This document shows, one piece after another, positions 52,402 through 60,909 of a DNA stretch of 64,000 nt (positions are counted from its first letter, which is position 1; each line of letters begins with the position of its first letter). The notes under the pieces were generated by a model. That model had not been told where the DNA came from and did no database searches. It saw only the letters and a program-made list of their open reading frames with translations. Source of the stretch: JAAYTY01 sp964569245 (lineage in GTDB: Bacteria; Fermentibacterota; Fermentibacteria; Fermentibacterales; Fermentibacteraceae); assembly GCA_964569245.1 (NCBI GenBank), contig CAZMTK010000001.1, positions 124,001-188,000 on the forward strand, in the 5' to 3' direction. The position numbers were made by a program, and so were the translations under genes.

Positions 52402-53211
52402 ATGAGCATCGCTCCCATCGGCATCTTCGACTCCGGAGTAGGCGGCCTCACGGTCGTCCGCGAGATCCAGCGCCAGCTGCCGTGCGAGTCGGTCGTCTAT
52501 TTCGGCGACACCGCCAGGGTGCCGTACGGGTCCAAGTCGCCCGATACGGTGATCAGGTTCTCCAGGGAGCTTGCCTCGTTCCTTCTGTCGAAGGGCGTCA
52601 AGATGATCGTCGCGGCGTGCAACACTGCCTCCTCGGTGAGTCTTCCCTCGCTCGAGGAGTTCTGCCCCGTACCGGTGATCGGAGTGATAGAGCCGGGCGC
52701 CAGAGCGGCCGCCGGTTCCACCCGGAACGGAGTCGTGGGGGTCATCGGAACGCTGGGGACGATTTCGAGCGGCGCCTATCAGAAAGCCCTGAGAGGCATC
52801 GAAGGCGTGAAGGCGGTCGTTGCCCAGCCCTGTCCGCTGCTGGTGCCGCTGGTCGAGGAGGGCTGGCTCGATCACGAGATAACTACCCTTGTCGTCGAGG
52901 AGTACATGAAGCCCCTTCAGAGCGAAGGGATCGACACGCTGGTTCTGGGGTGCACCCATTACCCCCTCCTGAAGCCCGTGCTCGGCCGGGTGCTCGGCTC
53001 CGGAGTCGCACTGGTGGATTCGGCCGAGGCCGCAGCGGCTGAAGTCGCCCGCCGGCTCGGGGAGAGCGGCAGGGACTCCCCACGGGGAGGCGTCCCCGAA
53101 TACAGATTCTATGTCAGCGACATACCGCTGAAGTTCCAGGAGATAGCACAGAGGTTCCTCGGGCGGTCGATCCCCCTCGTGACTCAGGTGGAGCTCGGGG
53201 AAGCAAGGTAG
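52402..53211 (+). CDS. murI: glutamate racemase
   Basis: A 269-residue protein making D-glutamate for peptidoglycan. It begins PIGIFDSGVGGLTVV, has the first catalytic Cys73 in AACNTASS and the second Cys184 in LGCTHYPLL. Gap to the GerMN gene is one base. rph follows after 15 bases. Standard length. Confidence 0.96.
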   Translation: MSIAPIGIFDSGVGGLTVVREIQRQLPCESVVYFGDTARVPYGSKSPDTVIRFSRELASFLLSKGVKMIVAACNTASSVSLPSLEEFCPVPVIGVIEPGARAAAGSTRNGVVGVIGTLGTISSGAYQKALRGIEGVKAVVAQPCPLLVPLVEEGWLDHEITTLVVEEYMKPLQSEGIDTLVLGCTHYPLLKPVLGRVLGSGVALVDSAEAAAAEVARRLGESGRDSPRGGVPEYRFYVSDIPLKFQEIAQRFLGRSIPLVTQVELGEAR

Positions 53212-53226
53212 CACTGGAGGCATCTC

Positions 53227-53943
53227 GTGAGAATCGACGGCCGCGAAGACGGCGAGATCAGGGAGATAACCATCGAGACCGGCTACCAGCCGTCTCCCGA
53301 GGGCAGCGTGCTGATCTCGTGGGGCGAGACGCGCGTTCTCTGCTCCGCGACGGTCGAGAGCAGGGTCCCCCCCTTTCTTCCATCCAGGGGCACGGGCTGG
53401 ATAACCGCAGAATACGACATGATCCCCGGGAGCGGAAACAAGCGCGTCCGCCGGGACAGAGGCGGAGGCGTCAAGGGGCGGACCCAGGAGATCCAGAGGC
53501 TGATAGGACGCAGCCTGAGGCAGGCCGTCAGGCTCGACAGGCTCGGTGAGAGGACAATCACGGTGGACTGCGACGTCCTGGTCGCCGACGGAGGCACCAG
53601 GGTGGCCTCCATCACCGGCGGCGCTGTCGCCGCGAGACTGGCGATCAAGCGTCTCGTGGAGAGGGGCGATCTCGAAACAGACCCCTGGAACGGATATGTC
53701 GCAGGCGTCAGCCTGGGGCTCGTCGAGGGCAGGGTGCTCCTCGACCTCTGCTACGAGGAGGATTCCAGGGCCTCTGTCGACATGAACGTGGTGTGCACCG
53801 CTTCAGGGAAGCTCGTCGAGCTGCAGGCCACGGCCGAGGGGGAACCCTGCGGGCTGGAGGAGGTCGCCTCCATGTCCGCTGCAGGGATAGGTGCCGTGCT
53901 GGAAGCGATAATCCCCGTGCAGAAGGCGGCCTCGGGGGATTGA
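53227..53943 (+). CDS. rph: ribonuclease PH
   Basis: A 238-residue 3' exoribonuclease trimming tRNA 3' ends with phosphate. Starts at GTG 53227. Typical RNase PH motifs: GSVLISWGETRVLCSATVE, GWITAEYDMIPGS, the basic GGVKGRTQEIQRLIGRSLR loop, and ITVDCDVLVADGGTRVASITGG with the metal-site Asp. Downstream rdgB after two bases, an order common in bacteria. Confidence 0.96.
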   Translation: MRIDGREDGEIREITIETGYQPSPEGSVLISWGETRVLCSATVESRVPPFLPSRGTGWITAEYDMIPGSGNKRVRRDRGGGVKGRTQEIQRLIGRSLRQAVRLDRLGERTITVDCDVLVADGGTRVASITGGAVAARLAIKRLVERGDLETDPWNGYVAGVSLGLVEGRVLLDLCYEEDSRASVDMNVVCTASGKLVELQATAEGEPCGLEEVASMSAAGIGAVLEAIIPVQKAASGD

Positions 53944-53945
53944 GA

Positions 53946-54542
53946 ATGCTGCTGGTAGCCACCGCGAATCCAGACAAGGCGTCCGAGATGCTCGAGATTC
54001 TCGCAGCGCTGGGCATCGAAGCGTCCTGTCCTGCATCAGGGGAGATGCCGAAGGTCGAAGAGGCCGGAGCCACGCTGGAGGAGAACGCTCTCGCGAAGGC
54101 GAGGGCCTTCTGCTCGTCGCTGGGGATTCCCTGCATTGCAGAGGATACCGGCCTCTTCGTCAGGGCGCTCGGGGGCGGCCCCGGAGTCTATTCCTCGAGG
54201 TTCGCGGGGCCAGGTTGCAGATACGAAGAGAATGTCAGGAAGCTTATCAGCGTGATGAGAGGGGAGACCGGCGAATCGCGCCGTGCCGTGTTCGCCACCG
54301 CAGCTGCGCTGTGCACTCCCTCGGGCTTCGAGATCTGCGCCGCCGGCGAGCTGGCGGGAGAGATAGCCGAAGGGCCCAGAGGCACAGGCGGATTCGGCTA
54401 CGATCCGGTGTTCGTGATCCCCGGCACCGGGCTGACTCTGGCCGAGCTCGGGCGGGAGCGGAAGAACTCCCTGAGTCACAGGACCGCCGCCATCAGGGCG
54501 CTGGTCGAGAAGATCTCGGAGAGAGGCTGTCTGCCTCTGTAG
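53946..54542 (+). CDS. rdgB: XTP/dITP pyrophosphatase
   Basis: A 198-residue protein that removes non-canonical purine triphosphates. Starts at ATG 53946. Motifs: VATANPDKASEMLEIL, GATLEENALAKARAF, IAEDTGLFVRALGGGPGVYSSRFAG (with the catalytic Asp), GFGYDPVFVIPG and LSHRTAAIRAL. Frequently paired with rph. It is convergent with the cNMP-binding gene, stops three bases apart. Confidence 0.96.
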   Translation: MLLVATANPDKASEMLEILAALGIEASCPASGEMPKVEEAGATLEENALAKARAFCSSLGIPCIAEDTGLFVRALGGGPGVYSSRFAGPGCRYEENVRKLISVMRGETGESRRAVFATAAALCTPSGFEICAAGELAGEIAEGPRGTGGFGYDPVFVIPGTGLTLAELGRERKNSLSHRTAAIRALVEKISERGCLPL

Positions 54543-54544
54543 CC

Positions 54545-55069
54545 TCAGTCCGCCTCGAGCCCGGTAAGCTCCTGGAAAACAGCCCTGTGCATCTCAGCCG
54601 CTATCTGGTGCAGCTCCTCGCAGCTCGCATCCTGCTGGCCCCATGCCAGATCAGCCAGCGCCTCGTCGGCCTTCCTGAGCCGTGCGGAGACTATGGAGGC
54701 GAGGCTGAAGAGGAGCCTCGTGGCGGTATAGGGGTTCTTGAGAACGAGCTTCGGGAAGTCCCCCCGCGAGAGCCTCAGCAGCGAGCCGTCGCTCTGCGCC
54801 CTCACGGAAGCCGATCTGGGCGATCCGTCCAGGAAGGAGAGCTCGCCGAACACGTCGCCGGGATCGAGCAGGGCGAGCACGAAATCGTCGCCGGGAGTCT
54901 CCTCATAGACCTTGAAGAGCCCCGACTCGACTATGTAGAGGTCGCCTCCGCCCTCTCCCTTGTGGAGGATGGGGGTGCCAGCCGCGGCGACGATCCTCTC
55001 GCACTCCGAGAGGATCTCCTCCTCCTCCGCGGAAGTGAGCTGGGGGAATACCCTGATCGACCCTGTCAC
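54545..55069 (-). CDS. cyclic nucleotide-binding domain protein (1)
   Basis: A 174-residue protein. cNMP fold with LYIVESGLFKVYEE, LLDPGDVFGELSFLDGSPRSASVRA and the phosphate-binding region equivalent, followed by a C-terminal helical stretch and no DNA-binding domain. Such single-domain proteins usually regulate a partner. It is a paralog of the gene 26 bases upstream; the two share GDVFGE-(L/M)-SFLDGSPRSA. Confidence 0.85.
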   Translation of the reverse strand: MTGSIRVFPQLTSAEEEEILSECERIVAAAGTPILHKGEGGGDLYIVESGLFKVYEETPGDDFVLALLDPGDVFGELSFLDGSPRSASVRAQSDGSLLRLSRGDFPKLVLKNPYTATRLLFSLASIVSARLRKADEALADLAWGQQDASCEELHQIAAEMHRAVFQELTGLEAD

Positions 55070-55094
55070 GCGGCCCTCCCTTCGATCCGCCCGC

Positions 55095-55625
55095 TCACAG
55101 AACCCCCGCCGAGTCGGCCTCGTCGGCCGTGCTCCGCGCGGAGATCCGTATCCCGGAGATCAGCCTCCTGAGCTCCGAGAGCTCCCTGTTGTCCCTCTCG
55201 TGGGCCATGCTGGCCATCTTCTCGTCGGTGACCCTGAGCCTCCCGGCCATCATCCTGCCGAGGTAGATGAGGACGAGAGTTCCAAGGTGCGGATTCGCGG
55301 TCATCAGAAGGCAGAAGCCCGAGCGGCTCATCGTGAGCACCTCGGAGTCGCTCTCGGCGACCACCGTGGCGGACCTGGGCGAACCGTCCAGGAAGGACAT
55401 CTCGCCGAAGACGTCTCCAGGAAGCAGCCTGGCCAGGAAGAAGTCCTCGCCCGTCCTCTGGTCCACGACGCGGAGGCTCCCCGAGAGGACGACATGGAAC
55501 TCCGTTGTGGTCGCGCCCTGGCGCACGAGTATCTCTCCAGCCCTGACCTTGCGCAGCTCGCAGAAGGACTGGAAATTGCCGCTGTCGAGCGGCTTGAAGT
55601 CCTTGAAAACCTCGGAAGTGTTCAT
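55095..55625 (-). CDS. cyclic nucleotide-binding domain protein (2)
   Basis: A 176-residue protein, first gene of the pair. cNMP fold with FHVVLSGSLRVVDQ, LLPGDVFGEMSFLDGSPRSATVVA and a C-terminal helix. No other domain. Both proteins keep the Glu in FGE and the following Arg-Ser-Ala segment, so ligand binding is plausible. Tandem duplication suggests a heteromeric regulator, perhaps for the neighbouring ABC operon, but this is only proximity. Confidence 0.85.
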   Translation of the reverse strand: MNTSEVFKDFKPLDSGNFQSFCELRKVRAGEILVRQGATTTEFHVVLSGSLRVVDQRTGEDFFLARLLPGDVFGEMSFLDGSPRSATVVAESDSEVLTMSRSGFCLLMTANPHLGTLVLIYLGRMMAGRLRVTDEKMASMAHERDNRELSELRRLISGIRISARSTADEADSAGVL

Positions 55626-55718
55626 ATTCCCTCCGCAGACTGATATTCGAGCCGGCCGGCCGCAGCCCCAAAGCTACGAGAAGGGCGGGGCCGGGTAAAC
55701 CCTTCCCTGGAGCTTGCG

Positions 55719-56555
55719 ATGAACGGGTTCGCCATAAGACCTGCCTCCCCGGCCGACCTGCAGGCTCTCGATGCCATCTCGGCCGCGACCTGGGACGGCG
55801 ACGACTATCTCTCGGACGCAGCGCCCCGCTGGATCGAAGAGGGAGGGTTCTTCGTCGGGGAGCACGAGGGGAGGGTCGTCGGATGCGCGAAGCTCAGCCG
55901 CATGCCCGGGGGGGTCGTCTGGCTGGAGGGCCTCAGGATCCATCCCGATGCCCAGGGCAGAGGCTGGGGCAAGGCGCTCTCGACGCATGTCACTCGGCTG
56001 GCAGAGCGGATAGTCGCAGAGGGGAAGGCGACCTGCATCGAATTCTGCACCTACTACAAGAACGAGAGGAGCATCGCGATCTCGAAGGCGGCCGGATTCG
56101 AGAGCGTTGAGGAATTCGTGATAATCGGCATCCAGAGGCCGGGCTGCCCGGCCTCGGTCGCACGCTGCACCGGGCTCTGTCCTCGAGACCTGTCCTGCTA
56201 CGCGGGGCACGTCCCTTTCTCCTGGAAGCCCCCTCTGAACACCCCAGGAGCCCTGGAATGGCTCGAGGGGCAGGCCGAGGTGTGGCAGCACGGCTCTGCG
56301 AAGTTCTTCAACAGGGCCGGTACGGAGGATTTCTCCCTCTGCTCCTCCGGTCTCGCCACCCCGTCGGACGCTGCGGAGGGGATCCTCGCAGCCGCAGGCA
56401 TGCAGGGCCTGGAGTACTGCTGCGCCATCCTGCCCTGGGGCGATCGCCGGCTTCTCGACGAGTTCCTTGAAAGGGGGTTCCACTGGTGGGAGGAGCCGCG
56501 CGAGCCCAACGTTCTGATCTTCAGGAAGTCTCCAAGGACGCGAGGCGCCTTCTGA
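55719..56555 (+). CDS. GNAT-family N-acetyltransferase
   Basis: A 278-residue protein from ATG 55719. The GNAT core is in the N-terminal half: RPASPADLQALDAISAATW, VWLEGLRIHPDAQGRGWGKAL (acetyl-CoA loop Q/R-GxG-K), NERSIAISKAAGF. The C-terminal 130 residues form a second part with four nearby cysteines (GCPASVARCTGLCPRDLSCY), which could be a metal site. Substrate unknown. The 3' end overlaps the convergent gene by 35 bases. Confidence 0.82.
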   Translation: MNGFAIRPASPADLQALDAISAATWDGDDYLSDAAPRWIEEGGFFVGEHEGRVVGCAKLSRMPGGVVWLEGLRIHPDAQGRGWGKALSTHVTRLAERIVAEGKATCIEFCTYYKNERSIAISKAAGFESVEEFVIIGIQRPGCPASVARCTGLCPRDLSCYAGHVPFSWKPPLNTPGALEWLEGQAEVWQHGSAKFFNRAGTEDFSLCSSGLATPSDAAEGILAAAGMQGLEYCCAILPWGDRRLLDEFLERGFHWWEEPREPNVLIFRKSPRTRGAF

Positions 56556-57162
56556 GCGCGCAGTTGTCGGCTCTGCGCGAATAGAGATCCGCCAGCCTCC
56601 TCGAGTTCATCCTTGCGGAGTCGGCCTCGCACATCCAGCCGAGGATCCTGAGGATGTTGGTCTCCTCCGAGCACGGCGGGGCGGACTGTCTCCTCAACAG
56701 GTCCAGATAGCTCCAGCAGGCTTCCTGGACCAGCCTCGGATCGTTTCCGACCGTCTGCCAGGCTACCGTCGCATAGGACCATCGGAGAGAGAGGTCGTCC
56801 GGGCACTCCGCCATGCCCCGCCTCAGGAGTTCGAGACCCTCCTCCACCATGCCGAGGTTGACGGCGAGCTGGTATCCTCCGTCGCTGTAGTTGTCGGGGA
56901 TGTCGGGCCGCAGCTTCGACACCAGCCATACCTGCTGCATGTAGTTGGTGTCCCTGCGCCAGTCGCCGCCCTGGTAGATCCAGATGTGGTGGTAGTTGTC
57001 GATCTGCACGAGCAGATAGCTCGCCAGCATCGTCCTCAGAGTCCAGAGGCCGGATTCCGCCAGATCGAGCGTCTCGGAACCGTCCGTCGCAGCACCGGAC
57101 AGGCCGCTCCCGACGAGAGCGGCGAGAGCCAGACACGCCGCTGCCGGCAGCAGGGACCTCAG
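56521..57162 (-). CDS. exported TPR-like helical protein
   Basis: A 213-residue protein. I start at CTG 57162, which overlaps the stop of the upstream gene (CTGA) and yields a signal peptide RSLLPAAACLALAALVGS; a GTG 126 bases earlier gives an implausible basic lead. The mature part is helical with repeats such as GGYQLAVNLGMVEEGLELLRRG and SLRWSYATVAWQT, resembling TPR. Contains YHHIWIYQGGDW near residue 55. It is the last gene of the ABC exporter operon. No family is recognised. Confidence 0.65.
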   Translation of the reverse strand: MRSLLPAAACLALAALVGSGLSGAATDGSETLDLAESGLWTLRTMLASYLLVQIDNYHHIWIYQGGDWRRDTNYMQQVWLVSKLRPDIPDNYSDGGYQLAVNLGMVEEGLELLRRGMAECPDDLSLRWSYATVAWQTVGNDPRLVQEACWSYLDLLRRQSAPPCSEETNILRILGWMCEADSARMNSRRLADLYSRRADNCALRRRLASLETS

Positions 57163-57524
57163 CGTCTCCGTGACTGCCTCCAGGACGAGGCGGCCGCCAC
57201 CAGGACGGAGAGCGCCGCCAGCACGAGAGTGTCGCGCAGAATCTTGCCCCACACGAAGGGGGCGGCCCATGGCTGGTTGAAGAACCACTGGGTTCCATGG
57301 TTGCGGCTTCCTGCCGGATGTATGTGCATGCCGGTGTCGGTCTCGCCCTCGGCGCCGTGGTCCTGCATGTGGTGGCCGGCCTCATCGGAATGGTCGTGCT
57401 CGCCGACCTCGCCGAGGTGTTCCGCTGGCGCGACCTCCTCGATGTCGAAATCCGCCTTCCTGACGCACGAGATGCCGGTCGCCGCCGCGGCTGCGATGAC
57501 TGCGACAAGCCCGGCTCTTGTCAC
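57159..57524 (-). CDS. small His-rich membrane protein of the ABC operon
   Basis: A 121-residue protein from GTG 57524, overlapping the permease stop (GTGA). N-terminal hydrophobic segment TRAGLVAVIAAAAATGISC could be a membrane anchor or a weak lipoprotein signal. A His/Asp/Glu-rich middle (EHDHSDEAGHHMQDHG and further His to HIHPAGSRNHG) looks like a metal-binding stretch. The C-terminal helix ILRDTLVLAALSVLVAAA is a second membrane segment. Function unknown; a metal sensor or buffer for the exporter is possible. Confidence 0.7.
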   Translation of the reverse strand: MTRAGLVAVIAAAAATGISCVRKADFDIEEVAPAEHLGEVGEHDHSDEAGHHMQDHGAEGETDTGMHIHPAGSRNHGTQWFFNQPWAAPFVWGKILRDTLVLAALSVLVAAASSWRQSRRR

Positions 57525-58276
57525 CTCAGATCCCTCGACAGAAGCACCGAACGGGCGAGCGAGAGCATGAAGGCGGTGTAGGCGAGGCCGTACAGGGAGG
57601 CGAGCAGGATGTAGAGGGGGCTCACATCGAAGCCGTGCGTAACGGGATCCTTGATGTGGAAGGAGTCCATGTGGGGGAGGAGGAGCCTCAGGAGGCGCAT
57701 GGGGCCCTCGGCTCCGGGCAGTAGCCCTGTGAAGTCCCTGACGCTCATCTGTGAGAGGATGAAGAGGAGGATGGTCAGCGGCGCGTTCAGGGGCGGGGAC
57801 GTCCAGAAGCTGAAGAAGAATACCACCGCGAGGAGGAAGCACCCCTCTATTCCGAGGAGGAGCACGGCTCCCCCGAGACCGGAAGGCATCGGATAGCCCT
57901 TGAGCGCGATGATGGCTGTCAGCCCTGCACCCCACAGGGCGATGAAGGCAATCTGTACCAGCGCGGTGCCCATGTATCTTCCCAGCAGGTACTGGGTCCT
58001 CGACAGGGGCGCGGCCAGGATGGGGAAGGCGATCCTCGTATCCCTGTCTTTCGGGAAGATTCCGGATGCGAGAACGATGGCGAGCACCAGGCTGCCGATC
58101 TCGATGGAGGTCAGGCCCGTGTCCACGGTGAACCTGCCTCCTCCAGAGAGCCCGTAGGCGGGAATCGAGGCGAGGCCCGCCAGAGACAGGGCGGTGAGGA
58201 TGGCCACCCCCCAGACGGTACGCCTCCGGAACAGGGAGTAGAGCGTCATCACCGCGAAATGGTAGACGCCCCTCAT
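57521..58276 (-). CDS. ABC-2-type transporter permease
   Basis: A 251-residue protein from ATG 58276, overlapping the ATPase stop (ATGA). Six predicted membrane helices with a typical ABC-2 arrangement: an N-terminal RRRTVWGVAILTALSL, KDRDTRIAFPILAAPLSRTQYLLGRYMG loop before helix 3, and a last helix GLAYTAFMLSLARSVLLSRD. The loop is characteristic of ABC-2/NosY-type subunits. It exports an unknown substrate with the ATPase at 58273. Confidence 0.88.
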   Translation of the reverse strand: MRGVYHFAVMTLYSLFRRRTVWGVAILTALSLAGLASIPAYGLSGGGRFTVDTGLTSIEIGSLVLAIVLASGIFPKDRDTRIAFPILAAPLSRTQYLLGRYMGTALVQIAFIALWGAGLTAIIALKGYPMPSGLGGAVLLLGIEGCFLLAVVFFFSFWTSPPLNAPLTILLFILSQMSVRDFTGLLPGAEGPMRLLRLLLPHMDSFHIKDPVTHGFDVSPLYILLASLYGLAYTAFMLSLARSVLLSRDLR

Positions 58277-59145
58277 CCCGAATCCTTCCCGGTGGCTGCG
58301 AGGAAGACCTCCTCGAGAGTGGCGTAGTTCCTGGCTATCTCGACGATCTCGCAGCCCGAGGCTCTGAGCGAGTCGATCCTGGACTGGAGCGCCGCGCTCG
58401 GTACATCCTCCTCCAGAAGCGAGCCGGAGCACGACGCCCTGATCCTGTATGTATCCTCGACGGAGAGGAGAGAGTTCATGGAGCCCTCGCGCACCAGCCT
58501 TCCCCGGGCCAGGATCACCGCCCTGCCGCAGACCGCCTCGACCTCGGAGAGGATGTGGGAGGACAGCAGGATGGCGGCTCCTCGCGCGTTCTCTTCGAGT
58601 ATTATGTCCCTGAACTCCTTCCTCGCGGCAGGATCGAGACCGCCGGTCGGCTCGTCCATGATGAGCAGGGAGGGCGCGCCGATCAGGGCGGCCGCGAGAG
58701 CTGCCCGCTGCTTCATGCCCTTGGAGAAGCGCTTCATGCGGGTGTGCTCCCAGCCTGCGAGACCGACTCTGGCGAGCAGAGACTCCGTCGCGCGCTCGCT
58801 GGAGTCGAAACCCCGCATCGCGGCCAGAAGCCTCAGGAGCTCCGAAGGGGAGAGCGAGTCGTCATAGTCGGGATTCTCGGGGACATAGCCCAGACCGGCG
58901 CGAGCCCCCGCCGAGCCCGGCCTGTGCCCCGTCACCGATATTCTGCCGGAGGTCGGCTTCAGGAGTCCGAGAATGCATTTGATTGCAGTGGTCTTGCCCG
59001 CTCCGTTTGGACCGAGGAATCCGAGTATCTCTCCGGCCTGGAGACTGAACGACAGGTTCGTCAGGGCCGGGAAGCGCGTGAAGCCCGACTTCGAGGGGTA
59101 GCTCTTCGAGAGGGACTCGACCAGGATTGGCGCGGCAGGGGGCAT
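58273..59145 (-). CDS. ABC transporter ATP-binding protein
   Basis: A 290-residue protein from ATG 59145 with GGAGG five bases before. Walker A GFLGPNGAGKTTAIK, Q-loop region GYVPENPDYDDSLSP, signature FSKGMKQRAALAAAL (slightly modified from LSGGQ), Walker B SLLIMDEPTGGLDP and the H-loop SSHILSE. C-terminal 70 residues are typical of ABC-2 type ATPases (CcmA/NatA/NosF). First gene of the exporter operon on the minus strand, divergent from the macro-domain gene. Confidence 0.93.
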   Translation of the reverse strand: MPPAAPILVESLSKSYPSKSGFTRFPALTNLSFSLQAGEILGFLGPNGAGKTTAIKCILGLLKPTSGRISVTGHRPGSAGARAGLGYVPENPDYDDSLSPSELLRLLAAMRGFDSSERATESLLARVGLAGWEHTRMKRFSKGMKQRAALAAALIGAPSLLIMDEPTGGLDPAARKEFRDIILEENARGAAILLSSHILSEVEAVCGRAVILARGRLVREGSMNSLLSVEDTYRIRASCSGSLLEEDVPSAALQSRIDSLRASGCEIVEIARNYATLEEVFLAATGKDSG

Positions 59146-59201
59146 GATCACCTCCGTCGCGATAAATGGGGAAAGCCCTTCCCCGATGCAAGGGGGATGC
59201 C

Positions 59202-59735
59202 GTGGAGATGCCTGTGATCGTCGAGGGTGACATCGTGCAGATGCGCGTCGACGCCGTTGTGAACGCCGCGAACAGCAGCCTGCTGGGCGGAGGAGGAGTG
59301 GACGGCGCCATACATTCGGCCGCTGGTCCCGAACTGCTCGCCGAATGCAGGAAGCTGGGCGGGTGCCGGACCGGTGATGCCGTGGCCACCCGTGCCTACA
59401 TGCTTCCCGCCAGGTGGATCATCCATGCCGTGGGGCCTGTATGGCGCGGAGGCTCTTCGGACGAGCACCGCCTTCTCGCATCCTGCCACAGGAGGAGCCT
59501 CGAGCTCGCCTCGGCCCTCGGATGCCGGTCGGTCGCCTTCCCCGCCATCGGCACGGGAGCATTCGGCTGGCCGCCCGTCGAGGCCGCCGAGGTGGCTTCG
59601 AGAGCCATCCTGGAGTATCTTCGCGCCTGCGATACCCCTTTGTCCGTCCTTGTCGTCTGCCGGCCAGGCCCGGTGTCGGACGCCTACAGGAAGGCTCTGG
59701 CGCACTCCGAGGACCTGGCGGGCGGAAGAGCCTGA
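59202..59735 (+). CDS. macro-domain protein (ADP-ribose/O-acetyl-ADP-ribose hydrolase family)
   Basis: A 177-residue protein. GTG 59202 (AAGGGGG upstream) gives VEMPVIVEGDIVQMRVDAVVNAANSSLLGG; ATG 59208 is a close alternative. The macro fold motifs VDAVVNAANSSLLGGGGVDGAIH and IGTGAFGWPPVEAAEVA match the YmdB/MacroD group that hydrolyses ADP-ribosyl or O-acetyl-ADP-ribose bonds. It is placed directly ahead of sat, ten bases apart, so probably in the same transcript. Confidence 0.9.
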   Translation: MEMPVIVEGDIVQMRVDAVVNAANSSLLGGGGVDGAIHSAAGPELLAECRKLGGCRTGDAVATRAYMLPARWIIHAVGPVWRGGSSDEHRLLASCHRRSLELASALGCRSVAFPAIGTGAFGWPPVEAAEVASRAILEYLRACDTPLSVLVVCRPGPVSDAYRKALAHSEDLAGGRA

Positions 59736-59745
59736 AGGGAACGTG

Positions 59746-60909
59746 ATGCTCGTCGCTGCGCACGGTGGACGCCTGGTGGACAGGCAGGTGGAGGGCCGGA
59801 GGGCCGTAGAGCTCGCGGAGCAGTCGGCATCCCTGCCCGCGATCGAGATCAACGAGCGCGAAGCCTGCGATCTGGAGATGATAGGGAACGGGGCGATGAG
59901 CCCTCTCGAGGGGTTCATGTGCAGGGCTGAATACGAATCGGTTCTCGAGGACATGAGGCTCCCCTCCGGGCCCGTATGGAGCATGCCGGTCACCCTGTCG
60001 CTGAAGCCGGGGAGCCCCTGCCCGGGACGGGGTGATGCGGCTTCGCTGGTGGACTGCTCCGGTTCAGTGAAGGGCATGATCGAGATAGAGGACGTATTCG
60101 ACGCCGATCTGGAGAGAGAGGCCTCGAAGAGCCTCGGCACGACAGACCCGACGCACCCGGGAGTGGCCTATCTGCGATCCCTGTCCGGACGATACATAGG
60201 CGGGCGCGTGACATCCTTCAGGCGGAGGGAGGAGGAGCCGTTCTGCGACAGGAGGCTGGATCCAAGGGAGACGAGGGTCCTGTTCCGGGCCATGGGCTGG
60301 AACACCGTGGCTGCCTTCCAGACTCGCAATCCGGTTCACCGGGCGCATGAATACATCCAGAAGTGCGCCATGGAGATCGTCGACGGTCTCCTGCTCCATC
60401 CACTCGTGGGCCAGACGAAGGACGACGACATTCCAGCGGAAGTCAGGATGAAGTGCTACGAAATCCTCCTCGAGGGCTACTACCCCGGCACCCGCGTTGT
60501 CATGAGCGTGTTCCCGGCTGCGATGAGGTATGCAGGACCCAGGGAGGCCGTTCTTCACGCCCTGATGAGGAAGAACTACGGGTGCAGCCATTTCATTGTC
60601 GGCCGAGACCATGCCGGCGTGGGCTCCTTCTACGGGACCTACGATGCGCAGAGGATCTTCGACGACTTCGATCCCTGCGATCTGGGCATCGTGCCGCTGA
60701 GATTCGAGCATGCCTTCTACTGCAGGGAATGCGGTGGAATGGCCTCGCCCAAGACATGTCCGCACGGAGAGGAGGTGCGCGTCGTGCTTTCCGGCCGGAA
60801 GGTCAGGGAGATGCTCTCCGCAGGAATAGAGCCTCCTCCGGAGTTCACCCGCCCCGGCGTTGCGCGTCTTCTCGTGGAGTGGTCCAAGAGCGACAGGGAG
60901 CCCAGATGA
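59746..60909 (+). CDS. sat: sulfate adenylyltransferase (Sat/ATP sulfurylase)
   Basis: A 387-residue homo-oligomer-type Sat from ATG 59746 with GAAGGGA upstream. It joins sulfate and ATP to APS and pyrophosphate, or the reverse. Motifs: GNGAMSPLEGFM, QTRNPVHRAHEY (starting Gln192, the nucleotide-binding/catalytic loop), VGRDHAGVGSFYG (from Val285) and the Cys pair in FYCRECGGM plus KTCPHG, probably a zinc site found in the dissimilatory-type enzymes. Assimilation or dissimilation cannot be told; no APS reductase is in the window. The stop overlaps the next gene (ATGA). Confidence 0.95.
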   Translation: MLVAAHGGRLVDRQVEGRRAVELAEQSASLPAIEINEREACDLEMIGNGAMSPLEGFMCRAEYESVLEDMRLPSGPVWSMPVTLSLKPGSPCPGRGDAASLVDCSGSVKGMIEIEDVFDADLEREASKSLGTTDPTHPGVAYLRSLSGRYIGGRVTSFRRREEEPFCDRRLDPRETRVLFRAMGWNTVAAFQTRNPVHRAHEYIQKCAMEIVDGLLLHPLVGQTKDDDIPAEVRMKCYEILLEGYYPGTRVVMSVFPAAMRYAGPREAVLHALMRKNYGCSHFIVGRDHAGVGSFYGTYDAQRIFDDFDPCDLGIVPLRFEHAFYCRECGGMASPKTCPHGEEVRVVLSGRKVREMLSAGIEPPPEFTRPGVARLLVEWSKSDREPR

